From PFL25 sp046260155 (GTDB lineage Bacteria > Chloroflexota > Anaerolineae > Anaerolineales > UBA4823), in NCBI GenBank assembly GCA_046260155.1, contig JBJYXV010000020.1, positions 13,972 through 77,971 on the forward strand: DNA of 64,000 bases, read 5' to 3'. Position 1 is the stretch's first letter, and each line of letters opens with the position of its first letter. The notes beneath the pieces are model-generated. The model had not been told where the DNA came from and made no database searches. It saw nothing but the letters and a program-made list of their open reading frames with translations. This document shows, piece after piece, positions 1-9,072 of this stretch. The translations under genes were made by a program, and so were the position numbers.

Positions 1-590
1 TCATAATTGAGTGCTAACAAATGGCTGCCAAAGTCGCCAATCATGAGGGGTGTGATCGAAGCAGGAGAAATACTGAGACGCTGGTACAGATCAAGCGGAA
101 GTCCAAGATAATAAGCAACCACCAGCTTAATTGGATCGGAATGGGAGACGCATACAACCATATCCTGTGGGGCATGCATTCCAGCCAACTCTTCGATCTC
201 CTGAACGATACGGTGCTGGGCATCTTCGATGCTCTCGCCACCAGGAAAGCGAAAGCGAGATGGGCTGATTTGAACATTTCGCCAGGTTTTCTTTTTTTGG
301 AGTTTCTTGATCTGCTTGCCGGTCCATTTTCCGACATCAGTTTCAATTAACCCCTGGCGCTGAAATACCTCTAACCCATGGACATCAGCTACAGGTTTTG
401 CGGTTTCCATAGTTCGTTCCAGTGGGCTGCTGTAAACTGCGTTGATCGGAACTGGTTTTAAGAATTCGGCGACCCGCCTGGCTTGTTTTCGACCCTGCTT
501 GTTCAAATGGATGCCGGATAATCTACCTGGCAGCCGGTGTTCTTTGACGTAGTCGTTTTCGCCGTGGCGGATGAGCAGTATGAGTGGCAT
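1..590 (-). CDS. histidine phosphatase (phosphoglycerate-mutase-like), 3' end cut by window
   Basis: Reading the minus strand from the ATG at 590 gives an open frame that runs off the window edge, so about 196 residues are visible and the C-terminus is missing. The N-terminus carries the RHGE motif (MPLILLIRHGEN) with the phospho-accepting histidine at residue 9. The second catalytic histidine lies in VSHSDPIK at residue 150, and ETDVGKW and SSPLERTMETA are typical branch-1 histidine phosphatase segments. The family removes phosphate from small metabolites or proteins, and the substrate cannot be told from sequence. The gene lies 41 bases downstream of rarA on the same strand and may be cotranscribed with it. 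An AGAG stretch precedes the ATG. Confidence 0.85.
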   Translation of the reverse strand, partial: MPLILLIRHGENDYVKEHRLPGRLSGIHLNKQGRKQARRVAEFLKPVPINAVYSSPLERTMETAKPVADVHGLEVFQRQGLIETDVGKWTGKQIKKLQKKKTWRNVQISPSRFRFPGGESIEDAQHRIVQEIEELAGMHAPQDMVVCVSHSDPIKLVVAYYLGLPLDLYQRLSISPASITPLMIGDFGSHLLALNY

Positions 591-631
591 TTTCTCTAGG
601 TCCTGTGTTCTTGAACGTAAATCAAGGGATG

Positions 632-2056
632 TCAGTTGGTTCCGGTGGAAGGTTTGTGCTTGTGCTTGATCTCCTGGATAGTTTCCTGAGAGAGGTCGGG
701 AACCTCTTGCGTGGATTCAATGCCCAACACCTTGCGTTGAGCCTCCCTCCAGCGCTCCAGGCGTTGTTTTATTTCTCTCTCATAACCCTGCTCGCTGGGC
801 TGGTAGAAATAGGTGCCCAAGACGCCACTGGGCAGATATTGCTGTGGTAAAAAGTGCTGGGGATCTTCATGCGGGTATTGGTAACCTTTACCGTGCCCCA
901 GGGCTTTGCCATCCCGGTTGGCATCCTGCAGGTGTTGTGGAACATCAGTCTTACCTTCGTCTTCGATCAACTGGAAGGCTTTGAAATAGGAGCCTGCGGA
1001 ATTTGATTTTTGTGCTGTTGCCAGGAAGAGGGTTGCTTCCACGATAGGGTAAATCCCCTCCGGTAAGCCGATATAATCGAAAGCTTGGGCAGCAGAGCTA
1101 GCTACCACGAGGCCCATGGGATCCCCTAGACCGATATCTTCACCGGCTAGAATGATCAGGCGGCGCAAAATGAAGCGTGGATCTTCTCCAGCGTAGAGCA
1201 TTTTTGCCAGCCAGTAGAGGGCTGCGTCTGGATCGGAGCCGCGCACAGATTTAATGAAAGCAGAGATCGTATCATAGTGTGCATCACCATCTTTGTCATA
1301 CAACACTGCCCGTCGTTGAATCGATTCCTGGGCCACTCCCAGGTCGATTCTGATCACACCTTCCACGTCGGGAGGCGTGCTTTCCACTGCCAGTTCCAGG
1401 GCATTCAGAGCATTGCGAGCATCCCCCCCTGCAACCCGGATTAGATGCTGAAGTGCTTCTTCATCGATGGCAACTTTTAGTTTTCCGTATCCGCGCTCAA
1501 CATCCTGGAGCGTGCTTTCCAGTATTGAGCGCACATCGTCTTCCTTTAATGAACGCAGCTGGAAGATGCGCGAGCGTGAAACTAATGCACCGATCACCTC
1601 GAAATAGGGGTTTTCAGTCGTTGCGCCAATCAAGATGATCGTGCCGTTTTCGACATGGGGTAGAAGGGCGTCTTGCTGGGCCTTGTTCCAGCGGTGCACT
1701 TCATCAACGAAGAGCGTGGTGCGCTTGCCATAGAGTTTTCTGCGTTCGAGAGCTTTATCAAGAATTTCGCGCAGCTGTGGTTTCCCAGCCAGAACGGCTG
1801 AGAGAGTATCAAAGTGAGATTCAGTCCGGTTCGCAATGATCTGGGCCAAAGTAGTCTTGCCGGTCCCTGGGGGTCCCCAAAGTATGATCGATGAAAATAA
1901 GCGGTCTGATTCGATCGCCCGCCGCAGCAAGCGGCCCTCACCGATGATCTGCTCCTGGCCAACAAATTCGTCCAATGTGCGCGGTCGCATGCGAGCAGCA
2001 AGAGGAGCTTCGGTCTGCATCCTTCTCTCCAGAGAGTGGTCGAATAGGTCTTTCAT
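632..2056 (-). CDS. rarA: replication-associated recombination protein A (RarA/MgsA AAA+ ATPase)
   Basis: This is a clamp-loader-like AAA+ ATPase that acts at stalled replication forks. Walker A is GPPGTGKTT at residues 61-69, Walker B is LFVDEVHRW, and the sensor-1 region contains GATTENP. The C-terminal half has the MgsA-type helical tetramerisation region, with GEDPRFILRR and a motif near SNSAG. The open frame extends upstream to 2158, but those 34 residues do not look like RarA. The ATG at 2056 begins MKDLFDHSLERR, a usual family start, and a TATAAT ends 7 bases before it. The product is 474 residues, slightly longer than the usual 420-450. It is divergent from xylB. Confidence 0.95.
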   Translation of the reverse strand: MKDLFDHSLERRMQTEAPLAARMRPRTLDEFVGQEQIIGEGRLLRRAIESDRLFSSIILWGPPGTGKTTLAQIIANRTESHFDTLSAVLAGKPQLREILDKALERRKLYGKRTTLFVDEVHRWNKAQQDALLPHVENGTIILIGATTENPYFEVIGALVSRSRIFQLRSLKEDDVRSILESTLQDVERGYGKLKVAIDEEALQHLIRVAGGDARNALNALELAVESTPPDVEGVIRIDLGVAQESIQRRAVLYDKDGDAHYDTISAFIKSVRGSDPDAALYWLAKMLYAGEDPRFILRRLIILAGEDIGLGDPMGLVVASSAAQAFDYIGLPEGIYPIVEATLFLATAQKSNSAGSYFKAFQLIEDEGKTDVPQHLQDANRDGKALGHGKGYQYPHEDPQHFLPQQYLPSGVLGTYFYQPSEQGYEREIKQRLERWREAQRKVLGIESTQEVPDLSQETIQEIKHKHKPSTGTN

Positions 2057-2063
2057 CGTCCTA

Positions 2064-2069
2064 ATTATA
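2064..2069 (-). promoter_or_regulatory. -10 box of rarA, predicted leaderless start
   Basis: The minus strand reads TATAAT, then TAGGACG (7 bases), then the ATG of rarA at 2056. Transcription would start at or next to the A of the ATG. No Shine-Dalgarno sequence and no convincing -35 were seen. Confidence 0.6.
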
Positions 2070-2186
2070 ACTGTGCTTATCCAATATTTCTGAGAGTCCT
2101 GATAAATTACATAAATCTTTCGCGTAAAATGGAGAGGTGAAGAAATCAAGAATTCCAAGCCAGGAATAATTTACAAGTTAAAGCGA

Positions 2187-3689
2187 ATGACGAAGTTATT
2201 AGGGATTGATCTGGGTACATCCAGTGTTAAGGTGCTGATCACGGATACAAACGGCAACATCTTGGGCAGGGGAAGAGCTGGGTACCCGATGTACACACCA
2301 CAACCAGATTGGGTGGAGCAATCTACTGATGATTGGTGGCAGGCTGCTGTGCTGGCAGTCCGCCAGGCAACTTCACAGCTAAAGAACACATCAAGTGTGG
2401 CGGCGATAAGTTTGAGCGGCCAGATGCACGGCACCGTCTTGTTGGATGAAGCAAACCACGCTTTGCATCCAGCAGTAATTTGGCCAGACCAGAGAAGCAC
2501 AGCCCAGATCAAAGAAATTGTTGATCTGTTTGGTGAGCAGCGGTGGATCGAAATCACGGGCAGCATGGCAGCGACCGGTTTTCAATCAGCAACCCTGCGC
2601 TGGTTCCAACAAAATCGATCCGAAACTTGGAAAAGAACCCATCGCATCCTTCTACCGAAAGATTACCTGCGCTGGCGGTTGTGCAGAGAGTTCATCACCG
2701 ATCCGAGTGATGCGGCTGGGACTGGATTACTGGATGGCGAACGCAGGAACTGGTCTAAAACAGTACTGACCGGGTTGCAGGTGGGATTTGAATTGCTGCC
2801 ATCCCCTAAGCCATCGATTGAAGTGGCTGGTTACCTTATTCCCGAGGCTGCCCGAGCAATGGGGTTGCCGGGCGAAACACCTGTGGTCGTCGGTGCAGCG
2901 GATACCGCGGCGAGCTTACTTGGGGCAGGTATCACGACAGGTGGTGATTTATTGCTTACGATCAGCACTGGCGGCCAATTGGTCACCCCTTCCAGTCAAT
3001 TTGTCGTCGATCGACTCGGCAGACTGCATACCTTCTGCAGCGCGCTAGAACCAGGGGATCAACTCGCAGGATGGTACCTGATGGGTGCTACGCTTTCTGC
3101 TGGCCAATCATTGCGCTGGCTGCGGGAGAACATCCTGAATCTGAGTGGCGCTGATGCTTATGATCAAATGCTCGCCTGGGCTGAACAGGCCCCGATTGGT
3201 GCTGATGGTTTGGTTTTTCTGCCATATTTATCAGGTGAGCGCGTTCTCCCAGGAGAACAGCAGGCACAGGGGGCATTCGCAGGTTTGACGATCCGGCACG
3301 GGCGTGCAGAACTTGTTCGGGCTGTGCTAGAAGGAGTGGTATTCTCTCTCTATGAAAAGTACCTGGTGCTGATGGAAAGTGGGTTGCAACCAGGACGAAT
3401 CTTGATGGCGGGTGGTGGTTCCCGCAGTGGTCTCTGGATGCAGATCGTGGCGGATGTTTTCGGTTTGCCTGTATATAAGCTGGCGATCGAAGAACAATCT
3501 GCTTTCGGTGCCGCAATAATAGCTGGGGTCGGTATTGGTATTTCTGACCTTGGGACAGCAGCACGGGATTGGGTGAAATTTAAGCTGCAAATCGACCCAA
3601 ATTTAAGCACCCATAATCGCTACCAAGAGCTGCTGATGATCTACCGGGAAATTTATCAAGGGTTGCACCAACCCGCCGGGCTGCAGTGA
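2187..3689 (+). CDS. xylB: xylulokinase (FGGY family)
   Basis: This sugar kinase phosphorylates D-xylulose to xylulose 5-phosphate, feeding the pentose phosphate pathway. At 500 residues it has the expected length. The N-terminal ATPase motif is GIDLGTSSVKVLITD (residues 6-20), SLSGQMHG is the sugar-binding segment, and the probable catalytic aspartate is D239 in GAADTAAS. The C-terminal phosphate-binding stretch is MAGGGSRSGLWMQIVADVF. QMHG and WPDQR favour xylulokinase over other FGGY kinases, although the exact substrate is inferred. There is no xylose isomerase or transporter next to it, so it stands alone. It diverges from rarA and converges on the DUF89 gene. Confidence 0.9.
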   Translation: MTKLLGIDLGTSSVKVLITDTNGNILGRGRAGYPMYTPQPDWVEQSTDDWWQAAVLAVRQATSQLKNTSSVAAISLSGQMHGTVLLDEANHALHPAVIWPDQRSTAQIKEIVDLFGEQRWIEITGSMAATGFQSATLRWFQQNRSETWKRTHRILLPKDYLRWRLCREFITDPSDAAGTGLLDGERRNWSKTVLTGLQVGFELLPSPKPSIEVAGYLIPEAARAMGLPGETPVVVGAADTAASLLGAGITTGGDLLLTISTGGQLVTPSSQFVVDRLGRLHTFCSALEPGDQLAGWYLMGATLSAGQSLRWLRENILNLSGADAYDQMLAWAEQAPIGADGLVFLPYLSGERVLPGEQQAQGAFAGLTIRHGRAELVRAVLEGVVFSLYEKYLVLMESGLQPGRILMAGGGSRSGLWMQIVADVFGLPVYKLAIEEQSAFGAAIIAGVGIGISDLGTAARDWVKFKLQIDPNLSTHNRYQELLMIYREIYQGLHQPAGLQ

Positions 3690-3728
3690 TCTCAAAGGAA
3701 GATCAATTGTCCAGACGTCTGTGAAATA

Positions 3729-4964
3729 TTACTTGCGCCAAAATTGGATTACCGCCCATTGGCCATTGAATTTCCAATCTGGGTCCAGGTTGTCCAACCG
3801 CTTCACCTGGGCAGGAGTTAATCCCAGGGCAAGCTCAGCTTTAAGTACTCTCAGGGCAAGTAATGGAGTTGGGAAGTAGTGCACTACGTCCTCGAATGGT
3901 GTTGTCGGAGGCCAATAGAGATCACCTGTAAGGCGGCGGTAATTCGCATCCCCTTTAGAAATCACAAGATCAGAGGCGCTGAGTTCTCTGTAAATGTACT
4001 CCGGCATGTCCCAAAAATAGGTTGGTGAGGTCCAGAAATAATCATCCACGATCTCCAGCCGTCGATCCTGGATATAATTTGCAACTCGCTCCGCCAGCTG
4101 CCGGACTTCTGGAACCTGGTGATCCGCCAGGTAATCAACGGTTGCGTGGACATCCTTAATCATGGCATCGGAAACATAATGGGGAGTGGGTTTGGCGTGA
4201 AAACGTACTGCAGCAGTGAGGTCCGTACCCAACAGGTAATCCGCTAAACCGATATCATGGATTAATTCTGGTCCAAAATTGTCAAGGATGAAATCGACTC
4301 TGCGCAGCTGGCTACCTCTTGACGAGAGAAAATCGCCAACCTGTGCGGCCTGGTTGACCAGCAAATGAGTGCGCTGGTCCAGGGCATCCTGGTGATCGGG
4401 GCGCTCTTCACTTGCTGACCACATACTCAAATCAGCCTGGTTTCCCCACACATTAAGTACCAATAACTGGTCTAGGCTGCTGTTAAGATCCTTCGAATTT
4501 AATTCCATCTTTCGCAACGCTCCGAGCTCCCTCGCCAGAAAGGCGGTAGAATCCCGGGCGGTCTCCAGCACAAGCGCTTTTTGCCGGTAAAAAGGGTCAT
4601 GACCCTCAAAAGGTCCCGGTAGGTAATACTCCGTTGCTTCAAGTATGCGCCGGTAAAAATACATCTCTGCAAAAAACCATGTCACTTCCAACCAGTTTTT
4701 ACCTAAATCGGGCTGGAGGTATTTGCGCCATTTTTCTGTGTCTGGTGCAGTAAGATCGTTTAGCTGCCTCAGCTGTGCAAAGGGCAGATCCTGGATCAAC
4801 TGCTGCAAGTTCTGTTCGATTTGCGCAGGAAATTTGTTATCCTGGATTGTTTCCCTTGCGATTTTTGAGAACCGTTCAGTGATTGTGTTATAGGCAAAAG
4901 AACCAATTACTGATCCGCTCAATGGTTCCGGCAGTGGCTGTTTTGGAGTATGGAAAGATACCAT
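3729..4964 (-). CDS. DUF89 / ARMT1-like metal-dependent phosphatase
   Basis: The 411-residue protein matches the DUF89 damage-control phosphatase superfamily, subfamily III (ARMT1-like). Recognisable blocks are LNVWGNQADLS, FILDNFGPELIHDIGLADYL (Asp-Asn metal site), FHAKPTPHYVSDA and SKGDANYRRLTGD (metal-binding Asp plus the NYRR signature). Characterised relatives are metal-dependent phosphatases that remove phosphate from damaged or overflow sugar phosphates. The eukaryotic ARMT1 was also reported as a glutamate methyltransferase. The gene starts 26 bases after azlD on the same strand, so azlC-azlD-DUF89 could be one transcript. The substrate is unknown. Confidence 0.8.
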   Translation of the reverse strand: MVSFHTPKQPLPEPLSGSVIGSFAYNTITERFSKIARETIQDNKFPAQIEQNLQQLIQDLPFAQLRQLNDLTAPDTEKWRKYLQPDLGKNWLEVTWFFAEMYFYRRILEATEYYLPGPFEGHDPFYRQKALVLETARDSTAFLARELGALRKMELNSKDLNSSLDQLLVLNVWGNQADLSMWSASEERPDHQDALDQRTHLLVNQAAQVGDFLSSRGSQLRRVDFILDNFGPELIHDIGLADYLLGTDLTAAVRFHAKPTPHYVSDAMIKDVHATVDYLADHQVPEVRQLAERVANYIQDRRLEIVDDYFWTSPTYFWDMPEYIYRELSASDLVISKGDANYRRLTGDLYWPPTTPFEDVVHYFPTPLLALRVLKAELALGLTPAQVKRLDNLDPDWKFNGQWAVIQFWRK

Positions 4965-4990
4965 TGGAAGTTATCCATTGCATTACGAAT

Positions 4991-5314
4991 TTAAAATAAA
5001 GTGAGAATATATTGTATTATCCAAAGGGAAAACATGCCAATTAAAATGGTATAAATCACATTTTTTGTTCGCCAGGCAACAAACATGGCGAGGAGACCTG
5101 CCAGCAGACGGGGATTGCTGAATGAGAGCATGAGTTCACCCTGGAGAAATAAGAGATCTGGAAAGAATATCGCGGTCAGAACAGCTACAGGGACAAATCG
5201 CAAGGCACGCTCAACCTGGACGGGCATTACGAACCTGCCGTAAAGCAGGATCGATGACAACCGGGTGGCATATGTAAGCAGTCCAGCAGATATGATCATC
5301 AACCAGGTGCTCAT
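4991..5314 (-). CDS. azlD: AzlD family branched-chain amino acid export subunit
   Basis: This is a small 107-residue membrane protein with about four hydrophobic segments and the AzlD-type opening TYATRLSSILLYGR followed by RALRFVPVAVLTAIFFPDLL. It is the usual partner of AzlC, and together they form a two-component exporter for branched-chain amino acids or analogues in the cytoplasmic membrane. Its ATG overlaps the end of azlC by four bases, which indicates translational coupling. The substrate is inferred from the family. Confidence 0.88.
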   Translation of the reverse strand: MSTWLMIISAGLLTYATRLSSILLYGRFVMPVQVERALRFVPVAVLTAIFFPDLLFLQGELMLSFSNPRLLAGLLAMFVAWRTKNVIYTILIGMFSLWIIQYILTLF

Positions 5315-6021
5315 GAACGTGCCTCTATAACCATGCCAACAGTGATTCCAACTAGGGAGGCAAGCAGCAAGCCGGTCTTTAAAGGAAAATTGAAAAGAAT
5401 TACAGCAGCAACACCTGCCGCAAGCGCCGCTGCCAGGCTAGCCTTATCTTTAATAGATGGAATGACTATTGCGATGAAGATTAATGCTAATGTAAAATCC
5501 AATGACCAGCTGGTGGGGATAGAGGTGCCTAAAAATATCCCCGCGGCAGTGCTCAGCTGCCATGTTGTCCACAAGGTTAATCCTGCACCGAAGAAAAACC
5601 AATATTTGTATCGCTGATCGCTATCCTCCTGGTAATGGACGATCGAAACAGCATAGGCTTCATCGGTGAGTAGATATGCCAGGAACAGCTTCCAGCGGAT
5701 TGGGAGTTTTTGAAGGTAGGGTGCCATGGAGGCACTGTATAGTGCATGGCGTAAATTAATTACTCCAACGGTAAACACATTAATGATCCCAGGTACGTTT
5801 AATCCATAGAGTTGCGCTGAGACAAACTGCGATGAACCAGCGAAGATGATGAAAGACATTGCCTGGGCAGCAGAAGGCGGTAACCCGGCAGCTATGGCCA
5901 AGATTCCATAGATCATGCCAAATGGAATTACCCCGATTAGCAGTGGTATTTCCGCTTTCACACCGGAGAAAAATTCAGACTGGGGAGTATTGATTTGGGT
6001 ATCAATGTGGTTTGTTTGCAT
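5311..6021 (-). CDS. azlC: AzlC family branched-chain amino acid export subunit
   Basis: The 236-residue integral membrane protein carries the AzlC landmarks GVIPFGMIYGILA, FIIFAGSSQFVSAQL and NLRHALYSASMAPYL, and has about six membrane segments. Together with AzlD it should export branched-chain amino acids. The stop of azlC overlaps the start of azlD. The first 20 residues are polar and precede the conserved region. A TATTAA lies 6 bases before the ATG, which resembles the other leaderless starts in this window but is a weaker match. It diverges from the HExxH gene. Confidence 0.9.
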   Translation of the reverse strand: MQTNHIDTQINTPQSEFFSGVKAEIPLLIGVIPFGMIYGILAIAAGLPPSAAQAMSFIIFAGSSQFVSAQLYGLNVPGIINVFTVGVINLRHALYSASMAPYLQKLPIRWKLFLAYLLTDEAYAVSIVHYQEDSDQRYKYWFFFGAGLTLWTTWQLSTAAGIFLGTSIPTSWSLDFTLALIFIAIVIPSIKDKASLAAALAAGVAAVILFNFPLKTGLLLASLVGITVGMVIEARS

Positions 6022-6148
6022 CGATGATTAATAATTAGACCATGGAATAAGACTAAGGGCTAATTTTAGCAGTGATACGAATAAGTTACAATCTTCTCCA
6101 CACCAATTTTGATTGGGTACAATGATTTAAATTAATAGCAGGTGCAGA

Positions 6149-6946
6149 ATGAAATTCACACACCTTCTGAAGGGGGGTATCTCCCTGAAGAAACAGAAAG
6201 CTGGCAGTTCGCGTGATGGTCCCCTTGGCCCTGCATTCGGGGAATTATCAAGAACCTCAACAAATCGACTCACAGGCAGTGGTGATCAACCCGCTGAATA
6301 CACCTGGGCAATATCCCCGGTGGGGATGGACCTGGTCTCAATATTTGCGAATCGCAGCCTATGGGTACTTTTCGCAGGCACTGACGGTAGTGGAATCGTC
6401 CCCTGGCGCGGGCTGATCGTATTGGATTCGAGCTACCAAGGTGAGGGGCAAACCAAATCACCTGCCACACTCGGCATGGTTGCCCATGAACTGACTCACC
6501 TGCTCCAGCGAGAACTTAATCAACCCCACTGCTGGCCTGGGGGCGGTTTCAATCCGGTCCTTGGTCGGCGTTGGATTGGAGATTCGACCAATTATATGGA
6601 AGTAATTGCTTATCTGGTGGGCTGGACGGTGGAGTACGATTTCACCCTGGCTAGTAAAAACAGCCTCCAAAATCTCAATGTGCAGAAATCCATCGATAAT
6701 AACGCATTAGCAAGTATCCGGAATCGTTTGGCATTGTTATCCAAATCGGAGGCACATAGAACTAGCAAGATAATCACGGAGCTTTTCCCGGAAAACGCGA
6801 TCTACAGGCAAAACATGAAAGCAGAGAATCGTTATCCTGACCGGCGGGTCCCGCCTGGAAACTGGCATATTTGGCTGCGCCAGATGGGATTTTCCCGTGG
6901 AACTATCGACCATATCATGGTGTTGGCTTCACAGAAGAAAAACTAA
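6149..6946 (+). CDS. uncharacterised protein with HExxH zinc-protease-like motif
   Basis: This 265-residue soluble protein has a central VAHELTHLLQRE segment, an HExxH motif of the zincin type, at about residues 112-123. A downstream acidic stretch, STNYMEVIAYLVGW (about 147-160), could supply a third metal ligand. No signal peptide or membrane segment is visible, so it is probably cytoplasmic. The C-terminus ends in a short helical region (WLRQMGFSRGTIDHIM). I do not recognise a named family. The start is uncertain: ATG 6149 has only a weak AGGTG upstream, and the first 45 residues look less protein-like than the rest. It stands alone between divergent azlC and the convergent aldo/keto reductase. 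Confidence 0.65.
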   Translation: MKFTHLLKGGISLKKQKAGSSRDGPLGPAFGELSRTSTNRLTGSGDQPAEYTWAISPVGMDLVSIFANRSLWVLFAGTDGSGIVPWRGLIVLDSSYQGEGQTKSPATLGMVAHELTHLLQRELNQPHCWPGGGFNPVLGRRWIGDSTNYMEVIAYLVGWTVEYDFTLASKNSLQNLNVQKSIDNNALASIRNRLALLSKSEAHRTSKIITELFPENAIYRQNMKAENRYPDRRVPPGNWHIWLRQMGFSRGTIDHIMVLASQKKN

Positions 6947-6993
6947 CCGGTGCTGGTCCTCTTGGTGAATATCAGTTCCGGTTGATTATCAAT

Positions 6994-7965
6994 CTACTGT
7001 GACCATTCGGTTGGAGTCCGGTCCCAGCGGTAGCCCTTCAGGGTGCGGTGTAATGCATCAGGTAAAGGTCCGCTGTCGCTGGTACCGATATTGATATTGA
7101 CGTGCTCTAACTTTCGCATTCCAGGGATGATGGTGCTCACAGTGGGATTGTTGAGGATGAACCGTAGCGCCATCTCGGGCATACTCATATCATCGGGTAC
7201 GAGGGGTTTCAATTCTTCTGCGTGTTCGATGCTGGATTTGAGATTTTCAGGGACGAAATAGGAATTACGCCAATCTCCTTCTGGCCACTTGCTTTCCATA
7301 GTCAGTTTGCCTGTCAGCGTACCTTCATCGAATGGCACCCGGGCAATCACCGCGGTGTCCATCTCCCGGCAGGCGGGGAAAAGTTCATCCTCGGGATTTT
7401 GGTCAAAGATGTTGTAAATCACCTGGACCGCATCGATCAAACCGCTCTTGACAGCCTTGACGCCGTTCCACGGTTCCCAGCGGTTAATGCTGATGCCGAC
7501 CGATAATATTTTTCCGGCTTGGCGCAGTTCTTCCATTTTCCTTGACCAGCGTTCGTCTTCATCCCAGCTGTCTTCCCAGGTATGAAATTGGATCAAGTCA
7601 ATAGTTTCGACTGCAATGTTTTCTAAACTACGGTGGACATAATCATCGATGTACTCCGGTGGATAACAATCATCCAAGGAGAATTCCCTGCGACTGGGCC
7701 ATTTTCTATTCTTGGGAGGAATCTTGGTAGCGGTGTACAGGCGTTTACCCGGGTTCTGGCGGATGACCTGGTTGAGTAATCTCTCACTGTGCCCCTCTCC
7801 ATAAGCCCAGGCTGTGTCAAAGAAATTGCAGCCTAATTCAACTGCAGTTTGCAAAGATCGCAAGGATTGGACATCATCTGAACCGGCCCAATCCGCCATC
7901 CCCCACATACCGTAGCCGATCTCGCTAACCTGCCAACCTGTGCGGCCAAAACGACGATATTTCAT
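6994..7965 (-). CDS. aldo/keto reductase
   Basis: This is an NAD(P)H-dependent oxidoreductase of 323 residues with a TIM-barrel fold. It opens with MKYRRFGRTGWQVSEIGYG. The catalytic tetrad is visible as Asp in NFFDTAWAYGEGHSE, Tyr in the same block, Lys in YTATKIPP and His in IQFHTWED. The cofactor site near the C-terminus contains TIIPGMRKLEHVNINIG. The substrate is unknown. The sequence resembles the large group of oxidoreductases acting on sugars or small aldehydes. A strong GGAGGAG ribosome site precedes the ATG at 7965. It appears monocistronic. Confidence 0.9.
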   Translation of the reverse strand: MKYRRFGRTGWQVSEIGYGMWGMADWAGSDDVQSLRSLQTAVELGCNFFDTAWAYGEGHSERLLNQVIRQNPGKRLYTATKIPPKNRKWPSRREFSLDDCYPPEYIDDYVHRSLENIAVETIDLIQFHTWEDSWDEDERWSRKMEELRQAGKILSVGISINRWEPWNGVKAVKSGLIDAVQVIYNIFDQNPEDELFPACREMDTAVIARVPFDEGTLTGKLTMESKWPEGDWRNSYFVPENLKSSIEHAEELKPLVPDDMSMPEMALRFILNNPTVSTIIPGMRKLEHVNINIGTSDSGPLPDALHRTLKGYRWDRTPTEWSQ

Positions 7966-8071
7966 GCGTTGCTCCTCCGTTTGTGATGTGACCCCTTACG
8001 TTTAAATATAATGCTCATGGTAAAAAGTGAAAAGGGTAATAGATGAGTATTTGATTGGGTTAGAAATGAAA

Positions 8072-8101
8072 AACCTGGAAGAATGCAGGTTCTTCCAGGT
8101 T
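8072..8101 (-). terminator. intrinsic terminator of the lipoprotein gene
   Basis: A perfect 12-bp inverted repeat has arms AACCTGGAAGAA and TTCTTCCAGGTT around a 6-base loop. On the minus strand it is followed by TTTTTCATTT. It sits 41 bases downstream of the stop at 8143, so it should terminate the minus-strand lipoprotein gene. Confidence 0.85.
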
Positions 8102-8142
8102 CTACGGTAACAGGTACAAACTAAATCATCATAAAACTTCTA

Positions 8143-9072
8143 TCAGGGAATATCCCAGTATGCGATTTCATCTACCCAGAATTTGACATTCGCTGTGTTT
8201 GCAGATCCAACAACAACACCAAACCGTCCATCTGAGAAAGTGTCATCCTGGAATTCTCCAATCAATTTGCCATTTGCATACATGGAGAATTGATTCCCGT
8301 TGGCCATCAATCCGATTCGGTTTGTCTGGTTTGATCCTGAGTTAATAAATTCACTGCTCGTCCAATCAACCAGCGTCACATACTTGGTTCCATTCCAGCG
8401 TCGGAGTGAGTAATTTCCATCACAAGAAATATTATACAGGTAGCCTATATATCCCTCTTCAGTTTTCACCGCCCGGACCATATTTCCATAGGTATCTTTT
8501 CCTGAGCACTGCTTTGAAGTTGTCGTCATCTCCAGGTAATAGTTGCTGATTACTGGCCAGGTAAGCATCCACCCGTTGTATTTATCAGGATTAAATGCGG
8601 TCATCACCAGGTTAGAATCTTTAACAATGAAAGACACATGCTCATCCTCATACAGTGGCCAGCTTTCACCAGTGTTGAAGGTATCATAAAACGCGGGTTC
8701 GCCTAGGCCAGCTTTGGGATCATTTGCATCCAAGGTTGGTGTGGGTGGTGGGGGAGATGTGGGCGGCTCCGTTGGGGATGGGGCCGGAGCGGTTGCAGTG
8801 GTGGTTGCAGGTGAGACGAGAACTTCTGTTGCGGTGGCTGTCGAAACTGCCTCAGTCTGGGTTCCTTCCGGCAGGTCGGTAGCGCCGGTTGTTGGGACCA
8901 ATGTCTCAGCAACAACCGTTAATTGTGCGATGATGGTCTCAGCTGCAGCTGTTTCAGCCGCAGATTGATCTATCGGCGGCGGCGGTTCGGTTGAAGCGGG
9001 CAGATTACAGGCTGCCAGGATCAAACTTATTACTCCAACCATTATGATTAAAAATGACTTATTAATAGACAT
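8143..9072 (-). CDS. lipoprotein with Thr/Pro linker and concanavalin-like C-terminal domain
   Basis: The start at 9072 gives MSINKSFL and a lipoprotein signal ending in SLILAAC, with the lipidated Cys at about residue 21. An AAGGA ribosome site lies upstream; the frame continues to 9153, but those residues precede the signal. A linker of about 90 residues rich in Thr, Pro, Ala and Ser follows. The C-terminal ~180 residues (FYDTFNTGESWPLYED to DEIAYWDIP) look like a LamG/DUF1080-type beta-sandwich, with NGKLIGEFQDDTFSDGRFGVVVG typical of such domains. These domains usually bind carbohydrate or act as surface adhesins, but no ligand can be assigned. It is monocistronic with its own terminator. 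Confidence 0.8.
   Translation of the reverse strand: MSINKSFLIIMVGVISLILAACNLPASTEPPPPIDQSAAETAAAETIIAQLTVVAETLVPTTGATDLPEGTQTEAVSTATATEVLVSPATTTATAPAPSPTEPPTSPPPPTPTLDANDPKAGLGEPAFYDTFNTGESWPLYEDEHVSFIVKDSNLVMTAFNPDKYNGWMLTWPVISNYYLEMTTTSKQCSGKDTYGNMVRAVKTEEGYIGYLYNISCDGNYSLRRWNGTKYVTLVDWTSSEFINSGSNQTNRIGLMANGNQFSMYANGKLIGEFQDDTFSDGRFGVVVGSANTANVKFWVDEIAYWDIP

Noticed and set aside
9..18. GAGTGCTAAC at the left edge, like a CIRCE half-site
   Set aside because: It lies inside the histidine phosphatase coding frame (codons for Leu, Ala, Leu, Leu), and no matching arm TTAGCACTC is seen within the window.
2057..2158. N-terminal extension of rarA by 34 residues
   Set aside because: The added residues do not resemble RarA, and a TATAAT lies inside them just before the ATG at 2056.
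3088..3564. 158-residue frame on the minus strand
   Set aside because: Antisense to xylB with no plausible protein pattern.
6213..6416. Alternative frame over the N-terminal part of the HExxH gene
   Set aside because: It has no family pattern. However, since the real N-terminus is poorly supported, a frame error in the 6149 gene cannot be excluded.
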